Origin: CAYMND01 sp964465065
GTDB lineage: Bacteria; Acidobacteriota; Aminicenantia; UBA2199
Assembly: GCA_964465065.1 (NCBI GenBank)
Contig: CAYXHZ010000069.1
Span: 1-15,810 of the forward strand
Length of the DNA stretch: 15,810 bases
Direction: 5' to 3'
Below are positions 1 to 7,111 of this stretch, piece by piece. Every line of letters begins with the position of its first letter. The stretch's first letter is position 1. Below the pieces are notes generated by a model. The model saw nothing but the letters and a program-made list of their open reading frames with translations. It was not told where the DNA came from and did no database searches. A program made the translations under genes and the position numbers.

Positions 1-2
1 AG

Positions 3-95
3 AAGACCATTCCCGAAGGTTCCCGCGAATGGGAGATCCTCTACCGCAAGTACTGCTCCGAAGAACTGGACAAACTGGGCAAGCTCTGGGATTGA
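3..95 (+). CDS. 3' end of an unidentified protein (partial)
   Basis: An open frame enters from the left edge and ends at TGA 93-95, giving about 30 C-terminal residues ending in ELDKLGKLWD. Codons mostly end in G or C as in neighbouring genes, and the peptide is charged and helix-like with several aromatic residues, so it looks like real coding sequence. The tail is too short to name a family. A sulfotransferase-like C-terminus crossed my mind but cannot be supported. It is convergent with the methyltransferase, whose stop lies at 41-43, so the two 3' ends overlap by about 53 bp on opposite strands. Confidence 0.5.
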   Translation, partial: KTIPEGSREWEILYRKYCSEELDKLGKLWD

Positions 96-817
96 TCTCT
101 CCGCAGGACGTAGATGCACCATGGGGCGATACGGGCCTCATTCACCCATAGCTCGGACTCGTCCGGCCGGGCCAGAAGCTTGCGCATCTCCAGAAGTTCC
201 AGTTCCACGGCACCATAGATTTCGCGGTAATTCTCGTCCGGCCACAGGATATCGGTTACCGGCTCCCTGTCCCCTGCTGAGCTGTTGATGATCAGAACGG
301 GATCGCCGCATCGAGCCTTGAGGTTATCGCTCAGGTAATCCCGGGTGGTAAACGATGCCCATTCGTTGGTGTAGATTTCCGGAGTCGAAACCAGATTGAT
401 CAGGCGGCCGTCGGGCTTGAGTACACGGCGTAGTTCAGTAAACAGGATTTCTTTTTTTTTACGGCTGGGGATGTTGTCGAAGCTGAATGCCGAAAGGGCC
501 AGATCGAAGGTGTCGTCGGCAAAGGGAAAGGTCCCGCCGTCATCCACTTGATGATAATCTCCTTTGGGATCCAACCGCCGGGCGTTGGCCAGCATCTGGG
601 CGGAGATGTCGATGCCGGTGGTCAGGAAACCGAGCTGTTCCAAAAAGCGACTGGAGCGGCCGGCCCCACAGCCGAAGTCGAGTGCACGAAAACCGTTGCA
701 GTGTCGGCGGATGATTTCTGGCAGATCCCTGAAGGCCAGTTCGTAGGTACCTGGGAACTGCAGCTGGGCGTAGGCGGCGGCCCGGGTCGAATCATCGTAA
801 TCGTTATAAAACGTCAT
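41..817 (-). CDS. Class I SAM-dependent methyltransferase
   Basis: A 258-residue protein of the Methyltransf_11/25 type, expected to transfer a methyl group from S-adenosylmethionine in the cytoplasm; the substrate is unknown. SAM-binding motif I is LDFGCGAG at residues 46-53. The acidic residue at the end of strand 2 is D70 in GID. The post-II acidic region FPFADDTFDLALSAFSF lies near residues 97-113, and the motif III-like LRRVLKPDGRLI is at 129-140. The start is firm: a perfect AGGAGGT lies 6 nt before the ATG at 815-817. The tail from about residue 240 is serine-rich and low-complexity and overlaps the convergent gene at the left edge. A run of nine A on the coding strand (452-460) encodes part of Arg-Lys-Lys-Lys-Glu and could slip. 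It is divergent from the MocR-type regulator, which might control it, but nothing proves that. Confidence 0.85.
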   Translation of the reverse strand: MTFYNDYDDSTRAAAYAQLQFPGTYELAFRDLPEIIRRHCNGFRALDFGCGAGRSSRFLEQLGFLTTGIDISAQMLANARRLDPKGDYHQVDDGGTFPFADDTFDLALSAFSFDNIPSRKKKEILFTELRRVLKPDGRLINLVSTPEIYTNEWASFTTRDYLSDNLKARCGDPVLIINSSAGDREPVTDILWPDENYREIYGAVELELLEMRKLLARPDESELWVNEARIAPWCIYVLRRDQSQSLPSLSSSSEQYLR

Positions 818-861
818 GGGTGACCTCCTGTATCAACACTCGTGCCGCTTCAGTGTAGATC

Positions 862-900
862 TGTATTGGTTGTGCGGCAAGCTCCAATTATGTATTATTG
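862..900 (+). promoter_or_regulatory. Candidate promoter and operator for the MocR-type gene
   Basis: In the 116-bp gap between the divergent genes, TTGTGC (870-875) and TATTAT (893-898) are separated by 17 bp, a plausible sigma70 pair with a good -10 and a weak -35. The same stretch holds a direct repeat TGTATT (862-867 and 891-896, 29 bp apart) and a short inverted pair ATTGG (865-869) / CCAAT (884-888). MocR/PdxR regulators often bind paired direct repeats in their own divergent promoter. That these repeats are the operator is inference. Confidence 0.35.
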
Positions 901-933
901 TCAGCAAGCCAATTTCTCAAAAGAGGTGGAACT

Positions 934-2406
934 ATGTCTTTGCTGATCCAACTGGATCGGGCGTCGGAGACGCCATTATTCGCTCAGATCGTGTTGCAGG
1001 TGCGACGGATGATCGAAACGGGAGCCCTGCAGGCCGGTGAGCGGTTGCCGCCCAGTCGTGTCCTGGCCGAGAGGATCGGTGTGGACCGTTCCACGGTACT
1101 GATTGCTTACAATGAGTTGCAGGCCCTGGGATTCACCAGTAGTCGGCAGGGAGGGTACACCACCGTGGCCCGGCGCCGACCCTTGGCCGCGGACGATCCG
1201 GGCCGCGGGGGGGAGATCGACTGGCAGGAGGCCGTCAACGGCGAGGTTGAAGAGATTTATCAATACTCCATGGCTCATGCTCCGGAATCTTTGTTCGATA
1301 CAGGATCCCGGCTGCAGTACAATCTGGCCACCATCGAACTGGATCCCCGACTGTATCCCTTGGCAGATGTCCGGCGCAGTATGCGGGAGGTGTTGACCGT
1401 TCACGGAGCCGAGGCCCTGCGCTACGGGGATCCAAAGGGTTGTCCGACACTGCGGGAACTGCTGGCCCGTCGCCTGCGTCAGCACGGTATCGCGGTTTCC
1501 GCTGCTGAATTGTTGATCACCAACGGCGCCCAGCAGGGTATCGATCTGGTCAGCCGGGTTTTGGGCCGTCCTGGTGCTTCGGCGCTCGTTGAGTTGCCGA
1601 CCTATGCCAGTGTTCTGCCCTTGCTGCGACTGAATGGACTGCGCGTTCTGGGCATCAACATGATGGCCGACGGTGCCGATATCGAGGAACTGGCCCGGCT
1701 TATCGAAACGGCCCGGCCGGAATTCATCTACACCATGCCCAGCTTTCAGAATCCCACCGGGCTGACCAGCAGCCATGAGCATCGGGAACGCTTATACTCA
1801 CTCGCTCTGCGGCACCGCATCCCCATCGTCGAGGATGGATTCGAGGAGGACATGAAGTACGAGGGGCCGGTGGCTCTGCCGATCAAATCCATCGACAACG
1901 GCGCGGTGGTGATCTATCTGGGTACCTTTTCCAAGGTCCTGTTCCCGGGACTGCGCATCGGCTGGATTGCGGCCGAACGCCCCTTGATCGAACGATTGAC
2001 AGCGGTCAAACGTTTCACCGATCTGGGCTGTTCCACCCTGGGGCAGCTGTTTATGGAACAGTTCTGCCGGGAAGGCTATTATGACCGGCACCTGCAGCGG
2101 GTACACCGCATTCTGCGGCGACGGATGCGCAGGGCTATGAAGGCGGCCGATCTGTTCTTTCCCTCAGATCTGCAATGGACCCGACCGGCCGGCGGCTACA
2201 CCATCTGGTTGAAACTGCCGGGGGTAATCGAGTCGGATGAATTGAACCGCCGGACCCGAGAAGTCGGTGTGGCTGTTTCGCCCGGAGGCGCCTACTTCCC
2301 CGATGGCGGGCCTTCAGCTTTTGTCCGCCTTTCCATCGCCCGCCACAATGAAACGGAATTGATCGAGGCCTTTCGACTCCTGGGGAAGGTGCTAAAAGCT
2401 ATTTGA
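934..2406 (+). CDS. MocR/PdxR-family regulator (GntR HTH + aminotransferase domain)
   Basis: A 490-residue chimeric regulator: a GntR winged helix at about residues 8-78, a linker, then a fold-type I PLP-dependent aminotransferase-like domain from about residue 115 to the end. The PLP residues are present: N273 in QNPTG, D301 in VEDGFEED, the Schiff-base lysine K334 in GTFSKVLFPGLR, and an arginine in FVRLSIA near the end. The domain can therefore bind PLP and probably senses PLP or an amino-acid/PLP adduct. I chose the ATG at 934, which has a strong AAGAGGTGG just upstream, over an in-frame TTG at 898 that would add 12 residues. Members control PLP synthesis (PdxR), GABA use (GabR), taurine use (TauR) and similar pathways. 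No such pathway is adjacent, so the target is unknown. Autoregulation and control of the divergent methyltransferase are the usual expectations. Confidence 0.9.
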   Translation: MSLLIQLDRASETPLFAQIVLQVRRMIETGALQAGERLPPSRVLAERIGVDRSTVLIAYNELQALGFTSSRQGGYTTVARRRPLAADDPGRGGEIDWQEAVNGEVEEIYQYSMAHAPESLFDTGSRLQYNLATIELDPRLYPLADVRRSMREVLTVHGAEALRYGDPKGCPTLRELLARRLRQHGIAVSAAELLITNGAQQGIDLVSRVLGRPGASALVELPTYASVLPLLRLNGLRVLGINMMADGADIEELARLIETARPEFIYTMPSFQNPTGLTSSHEHRERLYSLALRHRIPIVEDGFEEDMKYEGPVALPIKSIDNGAVVIYLGTFSKVLFPGLRIGWIAAERPLIERLTAVKRFTDLGCSTLGQLFMEQFCREGYYDRHLQRVHRILRRRMRRAMKAADLFFPSDLQWTRPAGGYTIWLKLPGVIESDELNRRTREVGVAVSPGGAYFPDGGPSAFVRLSIARHNETELIEAFRLLGKVLKAI

Positions 2407-2438
2407 TCGGATCGACTGTTCCGCTTGGAGATGTAGTC

Positions 2439-2507
2439 TGTCCAGTCCGTTTTGGGCGATCCTGTTTGGCGCTGGTGGAGGCCAGTGCCGGGAGGCTGAA
2501 CTGGACA
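2439..2507. terminator. Nested inverted repeat between convergent genes, possible terminator
   Basis: The gap between the convergent MocR gene and the small exported-protein gene holds an outer 8-bp inverted repeat, TGTCCAGT (2439-2446) / ACTGGACA (2500-2507). Inside it is a hairpin GGCGCTGG (2468-2475) / CCAGTGCC (2482-2489) with one G-U pair and a 6-nt loop. On the plus strand the only T-run (2519-2523 region) starts about 10 nt after the outer stem, and none follows on the minus strand. It is therefore not a textbook intrinsic terminator, though its position fits a bidirectional stop. Confidence 0.3.
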
Positions 2508-2522
2508 AACTCGGTCGTATTT

Positions 2523-3011
2523 TTACTCTTCTTCCTTTTCTTTCTGAGGATCGTCGAGCAGGCTCATGGTCTTCTGCATATTCTCCATGGCGGCCTTGAC
2601 TTTGGGGTGTTCCATCCACTGCACGGCTTTGGCCATGGATAAGCCGAGTTTTTCCATGCGTTTCTCGAAAGCCTCGTTGGCCTTGTCGAGCTCGGCGTCG
2701 CCGCTGCTCTTCTGGTCGCTCTGATCGGCGACTTTAAAGAAATCGGCATACTTGGCCTTGAGCTTGAGCAGGCCTTCGATCAGCGGCTGGACGCCCTGAC
2801 GATACCCATCGATGGCCTGGGCCATGGCTTCCGGAGTGCCGGCCTTTTCCGATGCCAGGTAAAAAGCCTCGGTGTTTTTCGACATTTCCATGATGAATTT
2901 GAGCATATGGGTCTTGACCTCGGGCGGGATCGGCGGAACGGCCGCCGGCAGGTACTGGCAGGTCAGGAGCAGACAGGACGTCGCGACAAGGGTCCACACG
3001 GTTTTTTTCAT
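2523..3011 (-). CDS. Small exported helix-rich protein of unknown function
   Basis: A 162-residue protein that I do not recognise. Residues 1-23 form a signal peptide (MKK, hydrophobic stretch, then LPAA before VPPIPPEV), so it is probably periplasmic. LLLTC at 14-18 resembles a lipobox but has Thr at -1, making a lipoprotein less likely. The mature part is almost all charged amphipathic helix with many Lys, Glu and Met, and ends in a very acidic/basic KEKEEE tail. The reading frame extends upstream to 3161, but GAGGTG lies 7 nt before the ATG at 3009-3011, and an extended -10 element lies just upstream of that, so I chose the signal-peptide start. It is divergent from nqrA and may share regulation with the nqr operon, but no functional link is visible. 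Confidence 0.7.
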   Translation of the reverse strand: MKKTVWTLVATSCLLLTCQYLPAAVPPIPPEVKTHMLKFIMEMSKNTEAFYLASEKAGTPEAMAQAIDGYRQGVQPLIEGLLKLKAKYADFFKVADQSDQKSSGDAELDKANEAFEKRMEKLGLSMAKAVQWMEHPKVKAAMENMQKTMSLLDDPQKEKEEE

Positions 3012-3047
3012 CGCTTCACCTCGGTTTGTTGTGGCTGATTCATGTGA

Positions 3048-3053
3048 ATTATA
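3048..3053 (-). promoter_or_regulatory. Extended -10 promoter element for the small exported-protein gene
   Basis: On the minus strand the sequence reads TGGTATAAT, an exact TATAAT hexamer preceded by the extended -10 TGn, placed about 36 nt before the start codon. The -35 at 17 bp spacing is CGAACA, which is weak, as is usual for extended -10 promoters. Confidence 0.5.
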
Positions 3054-3114
3054 CCATAATATTGTCTGCGTGTTCGGAGCCGCATTGCCTTTTCCGAGTT
3101 GCATATGGTACCAT
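3048..3114. promoter_or_regulatory. Two palindromes in the nqr divergent regulatory region
   Basis: ATTAT-ACC-ATAAT (3048-3060) is a perfect inverted repeat with a 3-bp centre. It overlaps the minus-strand -10 and a possible plus-strand CATAAT -10 (3055-3060). ATGGTACCAT (3105-3114) is a perfect 10-bp palindrome between that point and nqrA. The two share the TATGGTA/TACCATA core in opposite orientation, so one dimeric regulator could bind both. I could not find a convincing -35/-10 pair for nqrA itself. Confidence 0.3.
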
Positions 3115-3159
3115 TTTCCAGACTCTGCGAGGCGTTTCCGCCTGGAGGCAAAATACGCC

Positions 3160-4515
3160 ATGGCACATTACAAACTGAAGAAGGGACTGGATTTACCACT
3201 GGCCGGGTCACCCAAAGGAACGGTCCATGATGCACCTTTGCCCAGCCGGGTGGCTCTGCTCGGCCGCGACTACCCGGGGATAAGACCCAAGCTGCTGCTG
3301 GCCGAGGGCGATCCGGTCCGACGCGGACAGGCGGTATGGGTCGACAAGAAACAGGAGTCGCTTGTCGTCACCGCCCCGGGGGCCGGGGTGATCCAGGCCG
3401 TCAACCGGGGGGAACGGCGTTCCCTGCTGTCGGTTGTCATCCGACTGGACAAGCGGGAGGAGACAGACGCAACGGCGCCACTCAGCCGGGAGGCGGTCGC
3501 CGGTCTGCCGGCAGAAGAAATCCGTTCCCGATTGCTTTCGTCCGGAGCCTGGACGTCCCTGCGCCGCCGTCCGTACGGAACGATCCCGTCAGCGCAGGAA
3601 AATCCGTCGGCCCTGTTCGTCACGGCTATGGACACGCAACCGCTGGCCCCGCCGATGACGGCGATCATGGCGGAGCGCAGCGAACACCTGGACGTCGGTC
3701 TGACCGTTTTTCGTCGTTTGTGCAGCGGTCCGATCCACTTCTGCAGCGGCCCGGACTGGAACTTTCCGCTTCCCGACCTGCCTGGTTTGCTGCAGTCGAC
3801 TTTTTCCGGACCTCATCCGGCCGGTAACGCCGGTACCCATATCCATTTTCTGCATCCGGCCGACAAGAACAGGCCGGTCTGGCATATCGACCTGCAGGAT
3901 CTTCTGGCCGTCGGCCAGTTGTTTGTCAGCGGTGTCTGGCCGGTGGAGCGGATCGTCGCCCTGGGCGGACCCGGCGTCAAGGCTCCGCGCCTGCTCAGGA
4001 CCCGTCTGGGCGCCGACCTGGACGAGATTTTACGCGATGAACTGCGTCCGGGTGACTGGCGGACCGTATCCGGTTCGGCCCTGTCCGGGCATACAGCCTT
4101 TGCTGCCGAGAATTTTCTGGGCCGCCGCCACCAGCAGATTTCGGTGCTCGCCGAGGATCTGCACCGCTCTTTTCTCGGTTGGGCCAATCCATTTCCCCGG
4201 CGTCTGTTCTCCCTGAAGCGGGTGGTGCTGGGGGCCTGGTTTCCGCGTCGCCCTCGGACGATGACCACCAGCCGCAACGGCGGTGTCCGGGCCATGATCC
4301 CCAGCGACGTCTACGAACGGGTGATGCCTCTGGACCTGATGCCCACTTTTTTGTTGCGATCCCTGCTGAGCGGCGACGTCGAGGAAGCCGAGGCCCTGGG
4401 CTGTCTGGAACTGGTCGAGGAGGATCTGGCCCTGTGCACCTTCGTTTGCCCCTCCAAGATCGAATATGGGCCACTGTTGCGGCAGATGCTGGATCTGATC
4501 GAGAAGGAGGGTTGA
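3160..4515 (+). CDS. nqrA: Na+-translocating NADH:quinone reductase subunit A
   Basis: The peripheral cytoplasmic subunit of NQR, implicated in ubiquinone binding at the end of the electron path NADH to FAD, 2Fe-2S clusters, covalent FMNs, riboflavin and quinone. It is 451 residues long, close to the usual 446-450. The start is the ATG at 3160 with CTGGAGGC upstream. It gives the family N-terminus (KLKKGLDLPLAGSPKG), whereas the longer upstream frame is not NqrA-like. A barrel-sandwich RnfC-like region follows at about residues 30-100. The C-terminus LCTFVCPSKIEYGPLLR is the family signature. It is the first gene of the nqr operon, and its stop lies 1 nt before the nqrB ATG, indicating translational coupling. 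Confidence 0.95.
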   Translation: MAHYKLKKGLDLPLAGSPKGTVHDAPLPSRVALLGRDYPGIRPKLLLAEGDPVRRGQAVWVDKKQESLVVTAPGAGVIQAVNRGERRSLLSVVIRLDKREETDATAPLSREAVAGLPAEEIRSRLLSSGAWTSLRRRPYGTIPSAQENPSALFVTAMDTQPLAPPMTAIMAERSEHLDVGLTVFRRLCSGPIHFCSGPDWNFPLPDLPGLLQSTFSGPHPAGNAGTHIHFLHPADKNRPVWHIDLQDLLAVGQLFVSGVWPVERIVALGGPGVKAPRLLRTRLGADLDEILRDELRPGDWRTVSGSALSGHTAFAAENFLGRRHQQISVLAEDLHRSFLGWANPFPRRLFSLKRVVLGAWFPRRPRTMTTSRNGGVRAMIPSDVYERVMPLDLMPTFLLRSLLSGDVEEAEALGCLELVEEDLALCTFVCPSKIEYGPLLRQMLDLIEKEG

Positions 4516-4516
4516 C

Positions 4517-5707
4517 ATGCTGCGAAAATGGCTGGACCGTCTGGAACCTCATTTCGGCCGCGACGGGAAATACAAACGCTGGTTTCCCCTGTACGAAGCT
4601 GTCGATACCTTCCTGTACAACACCAACAGCCGGACATCTAGGGCGCCGCATCTGCGGGACGCCCTCGACCTCAAGCGGATGATGACGACCGTGGTTGTCG
4701 CCCTGTTTCCGGCGGTGCTGTTCGGCCTGTACAATATCGGCCGCCAGGTGCACAAGGCCTTGCCGACTGTCGCGGACAGCCAGCTGCCCTGGCAGCTGAC
4801 ACTGGCGCAGCAGCTGGGCGTCGACCCGGCGACCGTTCCGGGGGCCATGCTGCTGGGAGCCGCCTATTTCCTGCCGGTCTACCTGGTGACGGTACTGGTC
4901 GGCGGATTGTGGGAGGTGCTGTTCGCCGTGGTCCGCGGCCACGAGATCAACGAAGGCTTTTTCGTCACCAGCCTGCTCTTTCCGCTGGTTCTGCCCCCGA
5001 CCATCCCCCTGTGGCAGGCGGCGATCGGCATATCATTCGGTGTGGTCATCGGCAAGGAAGTGTTCGGCGGCGTGGGCATGAACGTCTTCAATCCGGCCCT
5101 GGTGGCCCGCGCCTTTCTGTTTTTCGCCTACCCGCTGCAGATTTCCGGTGACGCTGTCTGGGTCGGTCTGGACGGGATCAGCTCGGCCACTCCGCTGTCA
5201 CGGGCCGCCGAAGCCTTCCCGCAGATCGGAGTCGGCTGGTGGGATGCCTTCTGGGGATTCATTCCGGGTTCGATGGGCGAAACATCCACTTTCGCCTGCC
5301 TGCTCGGCGCCCTGATTCTGCTGGCCACCGGCATCGCCAGATGGCGGATCATGCTGGCCGTGCTCGTGGGCATGAGCGGCCTGTCGCTCTTGTTCAACCT
5401 GATCGGCAGCACCACCAACCCCATGTTCGCCATGCCGCCCTGGTGGCATCTGGTCCTGGGCGGTTTCGCCTTCGGCACGGTCTTCATGGCCACCGACCCG
5501 GTCAGCGCGGCCGCCAGCAAGCCCGGTCAGTGGCTCTACGGTTTGCTCATCGGGGTCACCGTGGTCATGGTGCGGGTGCTCAATCCGGCTTTTCCGGAAG
5601 GGATGATGCTGGCCATTCTGTTCGGTAACGCGTTTGCGCCGATCATCGACAAACTGGTGATCATGCGGCACATCAAACGGAGGCGGTTACGATATGAGCA
5701 ACGATAG
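4517..5707 (+). CDS. nqrB: Na+-translocating NADH:quinone reductase subunit B
   Basis: The large integral membrane subunit, 396 residues with about ten hydrophobic helices. It carries one covalent FMN and riboflavin and forms part of the sodium path and quinone site. The N-terminal cytoplasmic segment (about residues 1-55) precedes the first membrane helix. The conserved block NVFNPALVARAFLFFAYP lies near residues 192-209. The FMN-acceptor region is D219-G-I-S-S-A-T225, with T225 the expected attachment residue; the family normally has Gly where S223 stands. GGAGGGT precedes the ATG by a few nt. The 3' end overlaps nqrC by 14 nt. Confidence 0.95.
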   Translation: MLRKWLDRLEPHFGRDGKYKRWFPLYEAVDTFLYNTNSRTSRAPHLRDALDLKRMMTTVVVALFPAVLFGLYNIGRQVHKALPTVADSQLPWQLTLAQQLGVDPATVPGAMLLGAAYFLPVYLVTVLVGGLWEVLFAVVRGHEINEGFFVTSLLFPLVLPPTIPLWQAAIGISFGVVIGKEVFGGVGMNVFNPALVARAFLFFAYPLQISGDAVWVGLDGISSATPLSRAAEAFPQIGVGWWDAFWGFIPGSMGETSTFACLLGALILLATGIARWRIMLAVLVGMSGLSLLFNLIGSTTNPMFAMPPWWHLVLGGFAFGTVFMATDPVSAAASKPGQWLYGLLIGVTVVMVRVLNPAFPEGMMLAILFGNAFAPIIDKLVIMRHIKRRRLRYEQR

Positions 5708-6497
5708 CGTCAAACGGACGATTCTGGTCGCTCTGGCCCTGTGTGTGGTCTGCTCCATCCTGGTCTCGACGGCGGTGGTTGCGTTGCGGCCGCGCCAGGA
5801 GGCCAACCGGCGCATAGAACAGCTCAAGAACATTCTGGTCGCAGCCGGACTGTACCGTGACGACGGATCGGTGATCGAAGACTACAACCGGAGCGTTCAG
5901 CGTGTGATGATCGAACTGGCCACCGGTCGGGACGGTGAGGAGCAGATCGTGTCCGCCGGACTGGATCCGGAACGCTACGATCTCAAGGAGGCGGCCAACA
6001 AGATGGCCTGGACCGAACCGGTCCCGGCCACCGACGATCTGGCCGCCATCCATCGTCGTCCCAAGTTCGTCAACGTCTACCTGATCCGCGATGGCGGGCA
6101 GTTGCGCGCCGTCGTCCTGCCGGTTTTCGGCAAGGGGCTGTGGTCGACCATGTACGGTTTTCTGGCCCTGGACAGGGATTTGGTCACCATCCGCGGTTTC
6201 ACCTTCTTCGAACACGGCGAGACCCCGGGTCTGGGCGGCGAGGTGGACAATCCGCTTTGGCAGGCGCTCTGGCCCGGCAAGCTGATCAGTGACGAAACCG
6301 GGACTTACCGTCTCAAGGTCATCAAGGGCAAGGTGGATCCGAACAAGCCGGAACAGGTGCGGCACATGGTCGACGGTCTGTCCGGTGCCACACTGACTTC
6401 ACGCGGAGTGGACAATCTGCTCCGGTACTGGTTGAGCGAGCAGGGTTACGGACCGTTCTTTTCCCGGCTGCGCCAGGGGGAATTCGATGGACAGTAA
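5694..6497 (+). CDS. nqrC: Na+-translocating NADH:quinone reductase subunit C
   Basis: A 267-residue subunit with one N-terminal membrane helix (about residues 9-33) and a large periplasmic FMN-binding domain. The second covalent FMN is attached to T233 in the intact motif D227-G-L-S-G-A-T, recognised by ApbE. Electrons pass from the NqrD/E iron-sulfur centre to this flavin and then to the NqrB flavin. The ATG at 5694 lies inside the end of nqrB and follows ACGGAGGCGG. The gene overlaps nqrD by 11 nt, so the subunits are probably translated in coupled fashion. Confidence 0.95.
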   Translation: MSNDSVKRTILVALALCVVCSILVSTAVVALRPRQEANRRIEQLKNILVAAGLYRDDGSVIEDYNRSVQRVMIELATGRDGEEQIVSAGLDPERYDLKEAANKMAWTEPVPATDDLAAIHRRPKFVNVYLIRDGGQLRAVVLPVFGKGLWSTMYGFLALDRDLVTIRGFTFFEHGETPGLGGEVDNPLWQALWPGKLISDETGTYRLKVIKGKVDPNKPEQVRHMVDGLSGATLTSRGVDNLLRYWLSEQGYGPFFSRLRQGEFDGQ

Positions 6498-7110
6498 ACT
6501 CAAGAAAGCATTGCTGGAACCGATTCTGGCCAACAATCCCATCACCTTGCAGGTGCTGGGGATCTGTTCGGCCCTGGCGGTGACCTCCAAACTGGAAACG
6601 GCGCTGATCATGTCCTTGTCGGTGACGCTGGTCACGGCTTTTTCCAACCTGGCCATCAGCGCCATCCGCGAACACATCCCCTCCAGCATCCGCATCATCG
6701 TGGAAATGACCGTCATCGCCTCGCTGGTCATCGTCGCCGATCAACTGATCAGGGCCTACTTCTTCCAGGTCAGCAAACAATTGTCGGTCTACGTCGGCCT
6801 GATCATCACCAACTGCATCCTCATGGGGCGCGCCGAGGCCTACGCCCTGCAGAACCCTCCGTGGCAAAGCTTTCTGGATGGTCTGGGCAACGGTCTGGGC
6901 TACAGCTTCATCCTGGTGACTCTGGGCTTTGTCCGCGAGCTGATCGGCGCCGGCAAGCTCCTGGGTTTCACCGTTCTGCCCATCCAGAGCGAGGGCGGCT
7001 GGTACCTGCCCAACGGACTGTTTCTGGTTCCGGCCAGCGCATTTTTTCTGATCGGACTGATCATCTGGGTGTTCCGCAGCCTGCGTCCGGATCAGGTGGA
7101 AGAGGAATAA
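6487..7110 (+). CDS. nqrD: Na+-translocating NADH:quinone reductase subunit D
   Basis: A 207-residue membrane subunit of the NqrDE/RnfAE family with about six transmembrane helices. C27 (GICSALAV) and C110 (IITNCILMG) match the two cysteines that, together with two from NqrE, hold the intramembrane iron centre (a 2Fe-2S cluster in recent structures). That centre relays electrons from NqrF to NqrC across the membrane. NqrD and NqrE are paralogues with inverted topology. The start is inside the nqrC end, preceded by CAGGGGGAA. One nt separates the stop from nqrE. Confidence 0.95.
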   Translation: MDSKLKKALLEPILANNPITLQVLGICSALAVTSKLETALIMSLSVTLVTAFSNLAISAIREHIPSSIRIIVEMTVIASLVIVADQLIRAYFFQVSKQLSVYVGLIITNCILMGRAEAYALQNPPWQSFLDGLGNGLGYSFILVTLGFVRELIGAGKLLGFTVLPIQSEGGWYLPNGLFLVPASAFFLIGLIIWVFRSLRPDQVEEE

Positions 7111-7111
7111 C

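Noticed and set aside
898..933. TTG start for the MocR-type regulator
   Set aside because: The ATG at 934 has a much better ribosome site and gives the normal GntR N-terminus. The TTG also lies in the candidate -10 region.
63..2511. A 14-nt direct repeat GAACTGGACAAACT at 63-76 and 2498-2511
   Set aside because: A match of this length is expected by chance about once in two windows of this size; one copy is inside a coding tail, and there is no extended similarity.
2872..3159. An N-terminal extension of nqrA upstream of 3160
   Set aside because: The frame is open but overlaps the divergent exported-protein gene and promoter region. NqrA proteins begin at the KLKKGLDLP block just after the ATG at 3160, which has its own ribosome site.
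3995..4942. Long antisense frames opposite nqrA, nqrB and other nqr genes
   Set aside because: All are shadows of well-identified nqr genes with GC-biased third positions; none shows a family signature or a ribosome site.
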